Position numbers and translations under genes: made by a program. The notes under the pieces were generated by a model. The model made no database searches. It worked only from the letters and a program-made list of their open reading frames with translations, and was not told where the DNA came from. Below are positions 1-7,969 of a stretch of DNA of 64,000 bases, one piece after another (position 1 is the first letter of the stretch; the number at the start of each line of letters is the position of its first letter). The stretch covers positions 2,108,001 through 2,172,000 of the forward strand of contig NZ_JASKUT010000001.1 of assembly GCF_030167925.1 (NCBI RefSeq), written 5' to 3'. The stretch is from Paenibacillus silviterrae. Its GTDB lineage: Bacteria; Bacillota; Bacilli; Paenibacillales; NBRC-103111.

Positions 1-180
1 CTCTTGCTCGCTATACCCTACCATATCGCACCATGCACGATTTACTTTAATCCATCGGCCATCCAATGCAACAAGCGCCATACCGATTGCCGCATGGTCA
101 AAAGCATTCTGGTATAGCTCTGTGTTCAGCTCCAACCCGATATCCCGTTTCATCGGCTTCCATAGCAACTCCGATCCCAT
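1..180 (-). CDS. PAS-domain protein, N-terminal fragment cut by the window edge
   Basis: An open frame runs leftward from an ATG at 180-178 to base 1 with no stop (60 codons), and an in-frame TGA lies just upstream of the ATG. Residues about 20-60 read as the start of a PAS sensor domain: an FDHAAIGMALV-type first strand, then DGRWIKVNRAWCDMVGYS. The output domain lies outside the window; in this family it could be a histidine kinase, GGDEF/EAL or a chemoreceptor. A GGAAGAAAGGA-like ribosome site lies further upstream than usual, so the exact start is uncertain. The gene follows the terminator of the ROK kinase gene and is probably transcribed separately. Confidence 0.65.
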   Translation of the reverse strand, partial: MGSELLWKPMKRDIGLELNTELYQNAFDHAAIGMALVALDGRWIKVNRAWCDMVGYSEQE

Positions 181-258
181 GGTTTCAGACGTGTAATCCT
201 TTCTTCAAGGAAGAAGGATTTTCCTGCTTCTCCAATGTCAATTCTAGCGGGATTTTAT

Positions 259-352
259 AAAAAAAATCCGGTTCTCCTCAGATGAAGCCCTACCTAAGGA
301 ATACGCTTCATAAAACGTACTCCCAAGTATGGCTCATCCGAGAGAACCGGAT
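259..352 (-). terminator. Rho-independent terminator after the ROK kinase gene
   Basis: Arms 266-276 and 342-352 are perfect 11-base complements. An inner pair around 281-289 and 331-338 extends the stem with one bulge. On the minus strand the hairpin is followed by eight T residues (A-run 259-266). The loop is unusually long, about 40 bases. Confidence 0.7.
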
Positions 353-354
353 GG

Positions 355-1313
355 CTAAATGTTTCGTTTATGGTAAGCCAAGGCCGCACTGCCGATGACC
401 CCGCCCGTATCAATCAGCTGCCCGGGCACAATTGTCAAACGCTCCAAGTAGCCGCGATACACCAGTCTGGAAAGCTCCTCTCTCATCGGTGCAAACAATC
501 GGTCACCGGCTAAGGAAACGCCTCCTCCCAGTACAATCACATCGGGACTGATCATAGGGATCACGCAGGAAAGCCCTCGGGCCAGCACATGCGCGGTATG
601 AGTAAGAACACGAACAGCCAGCGCGTCTCCTTGATCGTAGGCCTGGGATACCATGGCGGCCGTGATACGTCCGTGCTCCTGCCGAAGCTCGCTTAAGAGA
701 CTCGTCTCACCCGCATCCAGCGCCTCCTGAACTTGTCGCTCGATTCCGGTAGCTGAAGCCACCGTTTCGAGACAGCCGGTTAACCCGCAAACACAGGTTG
801 TCGATTCGCCCGGCATCGGAATGTGGCCCATCTCACCCGCCATGAAGCCGCTGCCATAAAAGATAGCGTCCTTATCGATGACCGTCGCCGCAATTCCCGT
901 ACCGAGGGTAGCCGCTAGCATACATTCCGCTCCTTGTCCGGCTCCCTTCAGCTTCTCTCCATAGCCATACATTCTGACATCGTTATCAATGGTGACCGGG
1001 ACTTGAAGCAGCGCCTGAAGCTTTTCCGCCAGCGGGACATGGTGCCAACCGAGGTTTCCTGCAAAGATTACGACACCCTTTACCGGATCGACCAAGCCCG
1101 GTGTGCCGATTCCGACGGCAAGCAGCTCCTCCCTGCCCGCATCGACGGACTGCAGTAAACGATCCACCAGCTGGGTTAACGAGTTGATCACATGCTCAAG
1201 ACCTTTGTCCGCTTCCGTCGATATCTTTTTTTGCTGCAGCAGCTCCAGCTTTTCGTTCAAAATTCCGCCTACTATATTCGTTCCGCCAATATCAAAGCCG
1301 ATGACATAATTCA
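355..1313 (-). CDS. ROK-family sugar kinase (glucokinase or N-acetylglucosamine kinase)
   Basis: About 319 residues. The N terminus carries the ATP-binding GFDIGGTNI loop, and there is no helix-turn-helix, so this is a kinase rather than a NagC/XylR-type ROK repressor. The ROK zinc signature CxCGxxGCxE appears as CVCGLTGCLE near the middle, and a GGGVS loop near the C terminus. A TTG nine bases upstream (1323) also opens the frame, but GGGAG sits ten bases before the ATG at 1313, which fits better. The gene starts 17 bases after the DeoR regulator and is divergent from nagBA, so the likely job is phosphorylating free GlcNAc (or glucose) to feed NagA. Substrate choice between GlcNAc and glucose cannot be made from sequence alone. 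Confidence 0.85.
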
Positions 1314-1330
1314 TTCGGGCCAAGCTCCCT

Positions 1331-2137
1331 TCAATCGTTGGATGTTGGTAATTGTCCTTGAGCTACATGAATCTGTACGCCGTACTTCATTAAATGCTCT
1401 TCATAATCCGCCTGCAGCGGCCGGTCGGTGACACATCCGTCCAGGTCGCTTAACGGACAAATATGAAACAAGGACGGCTTGCCGACCTTCGTATGGTCGA
1501 AAACGATGATCGTCTGCCGGCTTTTACGGATCAGTGTTCGGGCGGTAGCGGCCTCAAGCTCGGAGAACGTGCTGATGCCCTGCTCGGACAATCCGTCGAC
1601 CCCGAGGAACAGCTTGCCGATGTTCAGGTGTTCGATCAGCTTCTCCGTTAAGGGCCCGCACAGCTCAAAGCTCTTATTGCGCATGACCCCGCCGGTAACG
1701 ACTACCTGAATATGCTCGCTTTCGGCAAGCTCCATAGCGATATTGACGGCATTGGTCACTACCGTGAGCGCCTTCCGTTCCTTCAGGTTACGTGCGATTA
1801 AGTAGTTCGTCGTACCCCCGGAAAGCGCAATGATGTCGCCTTCCTCGATCAGCTCCATGGCCTTGGCGGCAATCGCTTCCTTCTCCGCCCACAGACGCCC
1901 TGAGCGTTCCCTGAAGGAGGTCTCCTTCACGACCGGAAAGCTCTCGAGAAGCGCGCCTCCGATAGTTCTTACAAGTCCGCTCTTCTTCTCCAGCAAATCC
2001 AAATCGCGCCTTGCCGTTGCTTCGGAGCAGCCGAAGTGTTGAATCATATCTTGTATGGTTATTCTTCCATGAAGCTTCAAATACGTCATGATTTGTTGAC
2101 GGCGCTGATCGCCCTTCGATACGGGAGTATCGCTCAT
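1331..2137 (-). CDS. DeoR-family transcriptional repressor, probably of the nag genes
   Basis: 268 residues. The N-terminal winged helix-turn-helix reads RRQQIMTYLKLHGRITIQDMI...SEATARRDLDLLE, the DeoR signature, followed by the sugar-phosphate-sensing domain with an ALSGGTTNYLIARNL loop and GVDGLSEQGISTFSELEAAT. DeoR proteins of this size bind phosphorylated sugars as inducers. Its position between the ROK kinase and divergent nagBA suggests it senses an amino-sugar phosphate and controls both units through the palindrome at 2225-2242. The start is supported by an AAAAGGGGC ribosome site. It is probably co-transcribed with the kinase. Confidence 0.88.
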   Translation of the reverse strand: MSDTPVSKGDQRRQQIMTYLKLHGRITIQDMIQHFGCSEATARRDLDLLEKKSGLVRTIGGALLESFPVVKETSFRERSGRLWAEKEAIAAKAMELIEEGDIIALSGGTTNYLIARNLKERKALTVVTNAVNIAMELAESEHIQVVVTGGVMRNKSFELCGPLTEKLIEHLNIGKLFLGVDGLSEQGISTFSELEAATARTLIRKSRQTIIVFDHTKVGKPSLFHICPLSDLDGCVTDRPLQADYEEHLMKYGVQIHVAQGQLPTSND

Positions 2138-2178
2138 CTTGTTTCAGCCCCTTTTCATTGAACCGTTGGAAATGTACA

Positions 2179-2207
2179 TTGACATCCAATTTTTGCGATC
2201 ATATAAT
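2179..2207 (+). promoter_or_regulatory. Sigma-A promoter of nagBA
   Basis: A perfect TTGACA (2179-2184) and a perfect TATAAT (2202-2207) are separated by 17 bases. Start of transcription is expected near 2214, about 87 bases before nagB. Confidence 0.9.
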
Positions 2208-2224
2208 CAAGATAATGAAATTTT

Positions 2225-2255
2225 AAATCATAATTATGATTTTTTCAATCATAAA
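2225..2255. promoter_or_regulatory. Probable operator of the nag repressor
   Basis: AAATCATAATTATGATTT at 2225-2242 is a perfect 18-base palindrome, followed by a third half-site AATCATAA at 2247-2254. It lies just downstream of the predicted nagBA start of transcription, the right place for a repressor that blocks elongation or initiation. The likely binder is the adjacent DeoR protein. Confidence 0.6.
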
Positions 2256-2300
2256 TACAGGTGATTTTTAAGAAAACTATCATCAAGGAGGCAGGAGTCT

Positions 2301-3056
2301 ATGCAAATTCACATTTGCCGCACTGCAGAGGAACTGAACGATACCGGCGCCTCGATTGTAGCCGATCTCGTTCGCAGCCATCCGCGTGCCGTTCTCGGTC
2401 TGGCGACAGGGGGAACCCCGGTAGGGATTTATGAGGAGCTGGTACGCCGTTTCGCCCAGGGTCAGCTTAGCTTTCGCGGCGTGACGACCTTTAATCTTGA
2501 CGAATATGTCGGTCTCGCGGCGGATCATCCGCAAAGCTACCGATACTATATGGAGCAGCATTTATTCCGTCATATCGATGTTTCTCCGGACCGCATCCAT
2601 ATTCCTTCCGGCTCCGCTCCGGATCCGGAGCAGGAATGCGACCGATACGATGCCCTGCTGGAGGACGCCGGACGCATTGATTTGCAGCTGCTAGGTGTTG
2701 GCCATAACGGGCATATCGGCTTTAACGAGCCTGGCAGCGAGCTGGTCGGCAAGACTCATGTTGTCGAGCTGGCCGAGAATACGCGGAAGGCCAATGCGCG
2801 CTTCTTCTCAAGCGAAGCGGAGGTTCCGACGCACGCGCTGACGATGGGCGTCGGCGGTATTCTGCAGGCGAAGACGATTCTGCTTATCGCCAAAGGAGCC
2901 GATAAAGCGGAGATTGTGCACCGCTCCCTGTGCGGTCCGATCACTACGGATTGCCCGGCTTCCCTGCTGCAAACGCATGCGAATCTCGTAGTGCTGCTCG
3001 ATTCCGAAGCGGGGAGGCTGATGCGCGATGTCGCAGGTACGCACACTCATTCATAA
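2301..3056 (+). CDS. nagB: Glucosamine-6-phosphate deaminase
   Basis: Converts glucosamine-6-phosphate to fructose-6-phosphate and ammonia in the cytosol. The 251 residues match the short Firmicute form of NagB. Visible motifs are the phosphate loop LATGGTP (34-40), FNLDEYVGL with the catalytic Asp (64-72) and the GVGHNGHIGFNEPGS active-site segment (132-146) with its His and Glu. The AAGGAGG ribosome site at 2285-2291 fixes the start. nagA starts inside the nagB 3' end (29-base overlap), so the two are translationally coupled. It is driven by the strong promoter at 2179-2207 and presumably repressed by the divergent DeoR protein. Confidence 0.95.
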   Translation: MQIHICRTAEELNDTGASIVADLVRSHPRAVLGLATGGTPVGIYEELVRRFAQGQLSFRGVTTFNLDEYVGLAADHPQSYRYYMEQHLFRHIDVSPDRIHIPSGSAPDPEQECDRYDALLEDAGRIDLQLLGVGHNGHIGFNEPGSELVGKTHVVELAENTRKANARFFSSEAEVPTHALTMGVGGILQAKTILLIAKGADKAEIVHRSLCGPITTDCPASLLQTHANLVVLLDSEAGRLMRDVAGTHTHS

Positions 3057-4194
3057 TGGTGATATTGTCACACCGGAAGGCGTGATTTCCGGCGGCTGGC
3101 TGCTGCTGGAGAACGGGCTGATCCGGGAGATCGGAAGCTCATCCGATCCGCTGCCTGAAGGCGCCGGGGAGTCGGTGGATGCCGGCGGCGGCTGGGTGCT
3201 TCCCGGCTTCATCGACATCCATGTCCATGGCGGCTACGGCCACGACTTTATGGATGCCGGCCGTGAGGGTTTGGATGCCATCACCCGCTTCCATGCTTCC
3301 CACGGTACGACAACCATGCTCGCTACGACGGTCACGGCTTCGAAGGAAGCCATCGACGGCGTCCTTGAGCGCGTAGCCGACTACCGCAGCGGTGACATGC
3401 CTTATGCACAGCTTGCCGGCGTGCACCTCGAAGGCCCGTTCATCAGCGTGAAATGGCCCGGCGCTCAGAACCCGGCCTTCATCGTCCCGCCGCAGACGAC
3501 CTGGCTGGACGATTGGACCTCCCGCTACCCCGGCCTGGTGCGGATGCAGACGCTGGCGCCCGAGACGGACGGGGCGCCGGATTATATCCGTGCGCTCGTG
3601 CAGCACGGCATTGTCGCCGCTTGCGGCCACACCGACGCGCTGTATGCGCAGGTGCAAGCGGCGGCGGACAGCGGGCTGAGCCACGCTGTCCATACGTTCA
3701 ACGCGATGCGGGGACTGCACCATCGCGAGCCCGGTACCGTCGGTGCGGTGCTCACCGACGAGCGCATCACGGCGGAGGTTATCGCCGACGGGCATCACGT
3801 GCACGCCGCGGGCGTGCGGCTGCTGGCTCAAGCGAAGGGTGATCGCGGCCTCGTGCTGATCACCGACGCCATCTCCGCCGCCGGACTCGGGGACGGCGAT
3901 TATTCGCTGGGCGGCCTCGACGTGGTCGTCCGCAGCGGAGTCGCCCGCCTGAAGCAGGGCGACAGTCTCGCCGGCAGCACGCTGACGATGGACGCCGCGC
4001 TTCGCTTCGCGGTGCGCGAGGCGGGCGTGTCCGTGCCGGCGGCGAGCCGCATGGCGAGCGGCAATCCCGCGCGCGTGCTCGGCCTAAGCGGCGTAACGGG
4101 CGAGCTCGCCGCCGGCAAGCAGGCCGACGCGGTGCTGCTCAGCCGCGAGCTGGAGCTTCAGCGCGTGTGGATCCGCGGCCGCGCACACGGGTAA
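3028..4194 (+). CDS. nagA: N-acetylglucosamine-6-phosphate deacetylase
   Basis: Removes acetate from GlcNAc-6-phosphate, the step before NagB. The 388 residues show the amidohydrolase signature GFIDIHVHGGYGHDFMDA, the metal-binding HLEGPF segment, the CGHTDA and HTFNAM histidines, and the ITDAISAAG aspartate. A GGGGAGG site about ten bases before the ATG at 3028 supports a start inside nagB. The 3' half is conspicuously richer in G and C than nagB and the next genes, with many GCG/GGC codons, which may reflect local compositional drift or a different history. The ROK kinase, NagA and NagB form a complete GlcNAc-to-fructose-6-phosphate route. Confidence 0.95.
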   Translation: MSQVRTLIHNGDIVTPEGVISGGWLLLENGLIREIGSSSDPLPEGAGESVDAGGGWVLPGFIDIHVHGGYGHDFMDAGREGLDAITRFHASHGTTTMLATTVTASKEAIDGVLERVADYRSGDMPYAQLAGVHLEGPFISVKWPGAQNPAFIVPPQTTWLDDWTSRYPGLVRMQTLAPETDGAPDYIRALVQHGIVAACGHTDALYAQVQAAADSGLSHAVHTFNAMRGLHHREPGTVGAVLTDERITAEVIADGHHVHAAGVRLLAQAKGDRGLVLITDAISAAGLGDGDYSLGGLDVVVRSGVARLKQGDSLAGSTLTMDAALRFAVREAGVSVPAASRMASGNPARVLGLSGVTGELAAGKQADAVLLSRELELQRVWIRGRAHG

Positions 4195-4199
4195 CACGC

Positions 4200-4239
4200 A
4201 AGAAGCCGCAGCGGCCTTTCGAGGCTGCTGCGGCTTCTT
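4200..4239 (+). terminator. Stem-loop after nagA
   Basis: Arms 4200-4212 and 4227-4239 are perfect 13-base complements (AAGAAGCCGCAGC and its inverse) with a 14-base loop. The T-tract after it is poor, so it may be a weak terminator or an mRNA-protecting hairpin. Confidence 0.55.
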
Positions 4240-4287
4240 GGTGTTGCTGCACGCTTATCACTACTCACCGCTTATCGCCTTGCCTGC

Positions 4288-4716
4288 TCACTCCTCTTCT
4301 TCCGCATGCACCTCATAGGTGCATACAAACCGCTCCCCGCCCGGACCTTCATCTATGGCTATTACTTCAAAGCCCAGGTTCCGGTAAAAATCAACCGCAT
4401 CCGCATAGGCTTCGCAAACCACCTTCTCCGGCTTTGTCAGCAGCATAAGCTCCAGCAGCAGTCCCCTGCCGTACCCCATGCCGCGGTACTCGGGCTGCAC
4501 CGCCATATGCTTGATCCGCAGCTCGTCCCCCGTTTTACGGAAGCCGATGACACCGATGGTATCCTCTTCCTCCACGTAGCCGAAGAGGCCCAAGCTCTCA
4601 TCCTCCCGATACTCCGCAGTTACCTGCTCCAGCTCTCCCGAGTCGGCCAGTACGGCATACTCCATTAGCTCCAGGACGCTTTCTTCCTGCATTCTTGATT
4701 TGATATCAAGCAACAT
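4288..4716 (-). CDS. GNAT-family N-acetyltransferase
   Basis: 142 residues with the GNAT acetyl-CoA-binding motif A, IKHMAVQPEYRGMGYGRGLLLELM, around residues 68-92. An AYADAVDFYRNLGFEVI segment follows, typical of motif B. The substrate cannot be inferred. An AAGGAGAG ribosome site lies just before the ATG. It converges on nagA and stands alone as a transcription unit. Confidence 0.85.
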   Translation of the reverse strand: MLLDIKSRMQEESVLELMEYAVLADSGELEQVTAEYREDESLGLFGYVEEEDTIGVIGFRKTGDELRIKHMAVQPEYRGMGYGRGLLLELMLLTKPEKVVCEAYADAVDFYRNLGFEVIAIDEGPGGERFVCTYEVHAEEEE

Positions 4717-4840
4717 AGAAACTCTCCTTCGTAGTCTATCTTTCTTATGTACACTCTTCTATCACCCTACCATCCGGCATGGCACAAAGCAAATCGGCCT
4801 TATACTGCTCAATATGAGTCTTGCTTTCTCAACCTATGCT

Positions 4841-4872
4841 ATGTATATTAATTCATAATCATGTATATTAAT
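4841..4872. repeat. Two 12-base direct repeats upstream of the HAD gene
   Basis: ATGTATATTAAT occurs at 4841-4852 and again at 4861-4872, exactly 20 bases apart (about two helical turns), ending 23 bases before the HAD gene start. The AT-rich repeats could be tandem regulator sites or overlapping -10 elements. No clear -35 box is seen. Confidence 0.45.
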
Positions 4873-4895
4873 GCAACTTATAAGGAGGAAGTCCT

Positions 4896-5417
4896 ATGCC
4901 CCACACCATCAAAGCACTTCTATTCGATTGGGGGGACACCGTGATGGCGGACGATCCCGCCAAGCATGAACCTATGGTAACGTGGGAGGAGGTCCGTCTT
5001 GTACCCTACATCCACCCTGCGCTGCTCCAGCTCCATAAGGACTACACTCTCTGTATCGCCTCCAACGCCAGAGATTCCAACGCCGAGCTCATGTGTCAAG
5101 CTTTGGAGCGCGTCCATGTACGACATCTATTCCGTTACGCTTATACATCCAGCGAGCTGGGTGCGGCCAAGCCGGAGCCTCTGTTCTTCTCATCACTACT
5201 CGCCAAAATAGGCTTCAGCCCTGCCGAATGCATCATGATAGGCAACGATCTTCAGAAGGATATCGCAGGTGCCCGGGCTGCCGGAATCCGAACCATTTGG
5301 TATTGTCCGCCGGGCTCACTCGTCGCCACAGACGGCCTCCATCTTGCTGATGTGACCGTCAAGTCCATGAAGGAGCTGCCTTCTGCGGTTCGACTTCTTG
5401 CCTCCAAAGGAAGCTAA
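4896..5417 (+). CDS. HAD-superfamily hydrolase with altered motif I
   Basis: 173 residues. The HAD fold is visible as motif I FDWGDT (about 9-14), motif II IASNARDS, the motif III lysine in AAKPEPLFFSSLL, and motif IV IGNDLQKDIAGARAAG. In motif I the residue two after the nucleophilic Asp, normally the acid/base Asp of phosphatases, is Gly. This variant recurs in some HAD subfamilies whose chemistry is unclear. AAGGAGGAA precedes the ATG. It converges with the downstream membrane protein gene, 10 bases apart. Confidence 0.8.
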   Translation: MPHTIKALLFDWGDTVMADDPAKHEPMVTWEEVRLVPYIHPALLQLHKDYTLCIASNARDSNAELMCQALERVHVRHLFRYAYTSSELGAAKPEPLFFSSLLAKIGFSPAECIMIGNDLQKDIAGARAAGIRTIWYCPPGSLVATDGLHLADVTVKSMKELPSAVRLLASKGS

Positions 5418-5427
5418 TACGCCGCCG

Positions 5428-7383
5428 TCATCCTTTCTTTGCCATATACGGATACAGCAATATCAGCCCTGCTGCATAAAGTAAAACCGCGATCGCCGGC
5501 GGCAGCAAGTGCCAAACATCCATATAGCCGATCGCCCCATGGACGCCGAAGCCTGCCGCAAAGCCCGGAATACCGCCAAGCAAAAGCATCCACCACAGCC
5601 AGCGCCGGCCTTGGCTTATCCCCCACAGCGCCGCCGCCGTCAGAGCAATCCCGTCGGACAGAAGCGCTCCGCCAAAGCCTGCCCGGTCGTGAGCGATCAA
5701 TGGAATTAAGCGCGGATTAACGGCATCCAGCATGCCCGGCGTCAGTTGTAAGTACATCAGGTCTTCCGGCACGAAAACGTTCGTGATCCCGATCAAGGAG
5801 ATGGTCATCCCCCCTATCGACAATGCGAAGCCTAGCGCTACCAGCATCAGCTGTCCCCACTGGGCGCGGCGCCATAACGCATCGTTATGCAGATTCGGCT
5901 TCTCGCGGGGCGGACGCTCCGCGGGCCCTCGCATCGCCAGAATAAACATCGGGAGCAGCACCGCAGCGGCAAGCGCATGAAGCGGGTCCAAATAACCGTA
6001 GCCAAGAAATAAGAAAAAGCTGGAGAAGCCTACCGTCCCGGAGGCCATCAGTGCCGTCTTGGCCCAATGCTGCTGCTCGCGCAAACCGAACCTGCCAAGA
6101 AAAAAATATAAAATACCGATGGAAATCATCGTTCCGGCAAGCGTAATCCGGTCATGCGACATAAAGTGCAGCAGCCTCTCGCTCACCAGCCCGATCTCCT
6201 GCCTCGTCATACCTAAGAAGGCTTCATCGTAAGGGAGCAATATACTCGTTGCCGCAATCCACCAGGCCAGGATCCCGCCGATCACCATTCCTACCCCCAG
6301 CAAGCACATCCAGCCCCAGCTATGCCAGAAGGATAGTGGCTTGGCGGCAGCCTCTTCCTCGGACGCCATCACGCGTTGATACAAAATCGCTTCATTGATC
6401 CGCTTAGGCAAACCGGGACCTGAATAGATCAAGCCGCTATGCAGCTGAACGTAATCCGCCCCGTGGGATAACGCCTCCAATGCATCCTGAGGCTCGTGAA
6501 TGCCGGCGCCCGTAATGATGATCGGCTCACTGCCGACCCATTGCCTAAGAGCTTCTAACTTCATCAGTCCCGGAACCTTTCCGTCCTTGCCTACGACGTC
6601 TCCCTCCGGTCCGTACAAGGTGTCCCCAATGACATATCCTGTCCAGCGATCATGCCTGACGCCGGCAGCTATCGGCACCAGCTTCTCCAATGACATGCCA
6701 AGCGGAACATAGAGAAGCATAGGCTTCCTATGGAGTAAGGCTCTGTCGGCCACTTCTTCGAGCAATGCCACCGTTTCGGCTATCGTCCAACGCTCGTCTA
6801 TGGAGTCCAGGAAAAAACCGGAGGCATGAGGCGCTGTTATCTCCATCATCCGAACATACTCGCCGAGAGCCTCAGCCGGTGTACGATCCGGGCCGTGGCG
6901 CAAGCGAAGCATCAGGGGAACCGTGTGGCCTTGCTTTTGCCGAAGGCGCTCGCTGATCCGCTCGAGGCCGTCATTCCCATATCGGTCCTGATAAAGGATC
7001 GCCTCCGACTCCCTCTCCAGCCGTACGGTTCCCTTTCTTTCCAAGCCATCTACAGTGATCGGACCCACCTCAAAATATCCGAAGCCAAATGGCGACAGCG
7101 CCTTCTGGGCAATCCCTTGCGGATCCACTCCGCCGCTGAGTCCGATCGGGTAGCGCAGCGGCACCCCGAGGCGGCGGCTCTCCAGCAGAGGAGACAGCTC
7201 CATGTGGCCGAGCGTTCGAATGACGAAGGTTCCCCCCGGCAAGCGGCTCAGCGCCCCCATAGCTCCTAATGTGAAACCGCGCGCCACCCTTGCGGGCAAA
7301 CGAAATAGCAGCGGCCGAAATAAGGTTTGATACGACCAGTCCGGCATCTGAATCCCACCTTTCCGTTTGGTTGCTTTTGTCAT
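5428..7383 (-). CDS. Dihydroorotate-dehydrogenase-like domain fused to a duplicated membrane module
   Basis: 651 residues. Residues about 14-340 follow class 2 dihydroorotate dehydrogenase: YPIGLSGGVDPQGIAQKALSPFGFGYFEVGPIT (79-110) matches the FMN-binding region, and TGAGIHEPQDALEALSHGADYVQLHSGLIYSGPGL (291-325) matches the FMN phosphate loop. The usual NxSSPNT catalytic-serine segment is absent, and the FMN lysine of GFDKNG is replaced, so true pyrD function is doubtful. Residues about 350-651 hold about eight membrane segments built as two similar halves. Each half has a HDR motif (410-412, 565-567) and a GY(L/M)Dxx(H) motif (463-469, 619-625). The start has GAGGT seven bases upstream; a second ATG at 7347 with AGGTGGG is also possible. 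It stands alone between convergent and divergent neighbours. Confidence 0.75.
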   Translation of the reverse strand: MTKATKRKGGIQMPDWSYQTLFRPLLFRLPARVARGFTLGAMGALSRLPGGTFVIRTLGHMELSPLLESRRLGVPLRYPIGLSGGVDPQGIAQKALSPFGFGYFEVGPITVDGLERKGTVRLERESEAILYQDRYGNDGLERISERLRQKQGHTVPLMLRLRHGPDRTPAEALGEYVRMMEITAPHASGFFLDSIDERWTIAETVALLEEVADRALLHRKPMLLYVPLGMSLEKLVPIAAGVRHDRWTGYVIGDTLYGPEGDVVGKDGKVPGLMKLEALRQWVGSEPIIITGAGIHEPQDALEALSHGADYVQLHSGLIYSGPGLPKRINEAILYQRVMASEEEAAAKPLSFWHSWGWMCLLGVGMVIGGILAWWIAATSILLPYDEAFLGMTRQEIGLVSERLLHFMSHDRITLAGTMISIGILYFFLGRFGLREQQHWAKTALMASGTVGFSSFFLFLGYGYLDPLHALAAAVLLPMFILAMRGPAERPPREKPNLHNDALWRRAQWGQLMLVALGFALSIGGMTISLIGITNVFVPEDLMYLQLTPGMLDAVNPRLIPLIAHDRAGFGGALLSDGIALTAAALWGISQGRRWLWWMLLLGGIPGFAAGFGVHGAIGYMDVWHLLPPAIAVLLYAAGLILLYPYMAKKG

Positions 7384-7481
7384 TTATCATACCTCATTCG
7401 CTTACTGGAAGGATATAGCTTTTCTTCCGGCTGTGGTATGATAAGTCACATCTACTTTTATCTGTTGGGGAGGAATCATGC

Positions 7482-7907
7482 ATGATTACTATCATTGTGC
7501 CTAAAGGGGATTACGAGCTGGCGGACGAGCTTCAGCTCTTTAGCGAAGCCTGGGATTTGACCGTTCGACGCACCGCGGAAGGTTATCTCCTTCAGCCGGA
7601 ATACCTGATGTCCATTCACGGCATTTCGGCTGAAGAACAGCCCGCAGAATGGCGTTTCACACGGGAGATCGATGCCACAACGTGGGAGGACTTCCTCCTG
7701 ATGCATATTACGCACTACCTTGCAGGAAAACACGGATTGCTGCTGCAATACGAAACGGTTAAGGGAATCCGCTGGACGGAGCCGACTCCGCAGGAGTTCG
7801 CAACCTTCGATCTTTATGTCGGTCGTGTACTGCGAGGTCATGAAGGTCTTGTCAGGGATATGAAAAAAAACTGGATCTACGCTCATCGGACACGATACAC
7901 TCACTAA
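7482..7907 (+). CDS. Conserved-looking hypothetical protein, 141 residues
   Basis: I do not recognise this protein. It has no signal peptide or membrane segment and is moderately acidic, with a WEDFLLMHITHYLAGKHGLLLQYETVKGIRW stretch in the middle. The GGGGAGGA ribosome site at 7467-7474 supports the ATG at 7482 over one four bases earlier in another frame. It is followed 62 bases later by the glucosaminidase gene on the same strand, so the two may be co-transcribed. Confidence 0.7.
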   Translation: MITIIVPKGDYELADELQLFSEAWDLTVRRTAEGYLLQPEYLMSIHGISAEEQPAEWRFTREIDATTWEDFLLMHITHYLAGKHGLLLQYETVKGIRWTEPTPQEFATFDLYVGRVLRGHEGLVRDMKKNWIYAHRTRYTH

Positions 7908-7969
7908 CACCTCTGGGCAGCTGCCAGCATACTATGGTAAAGCCATAGCTTTGCGAGGAGGTGACTTGC

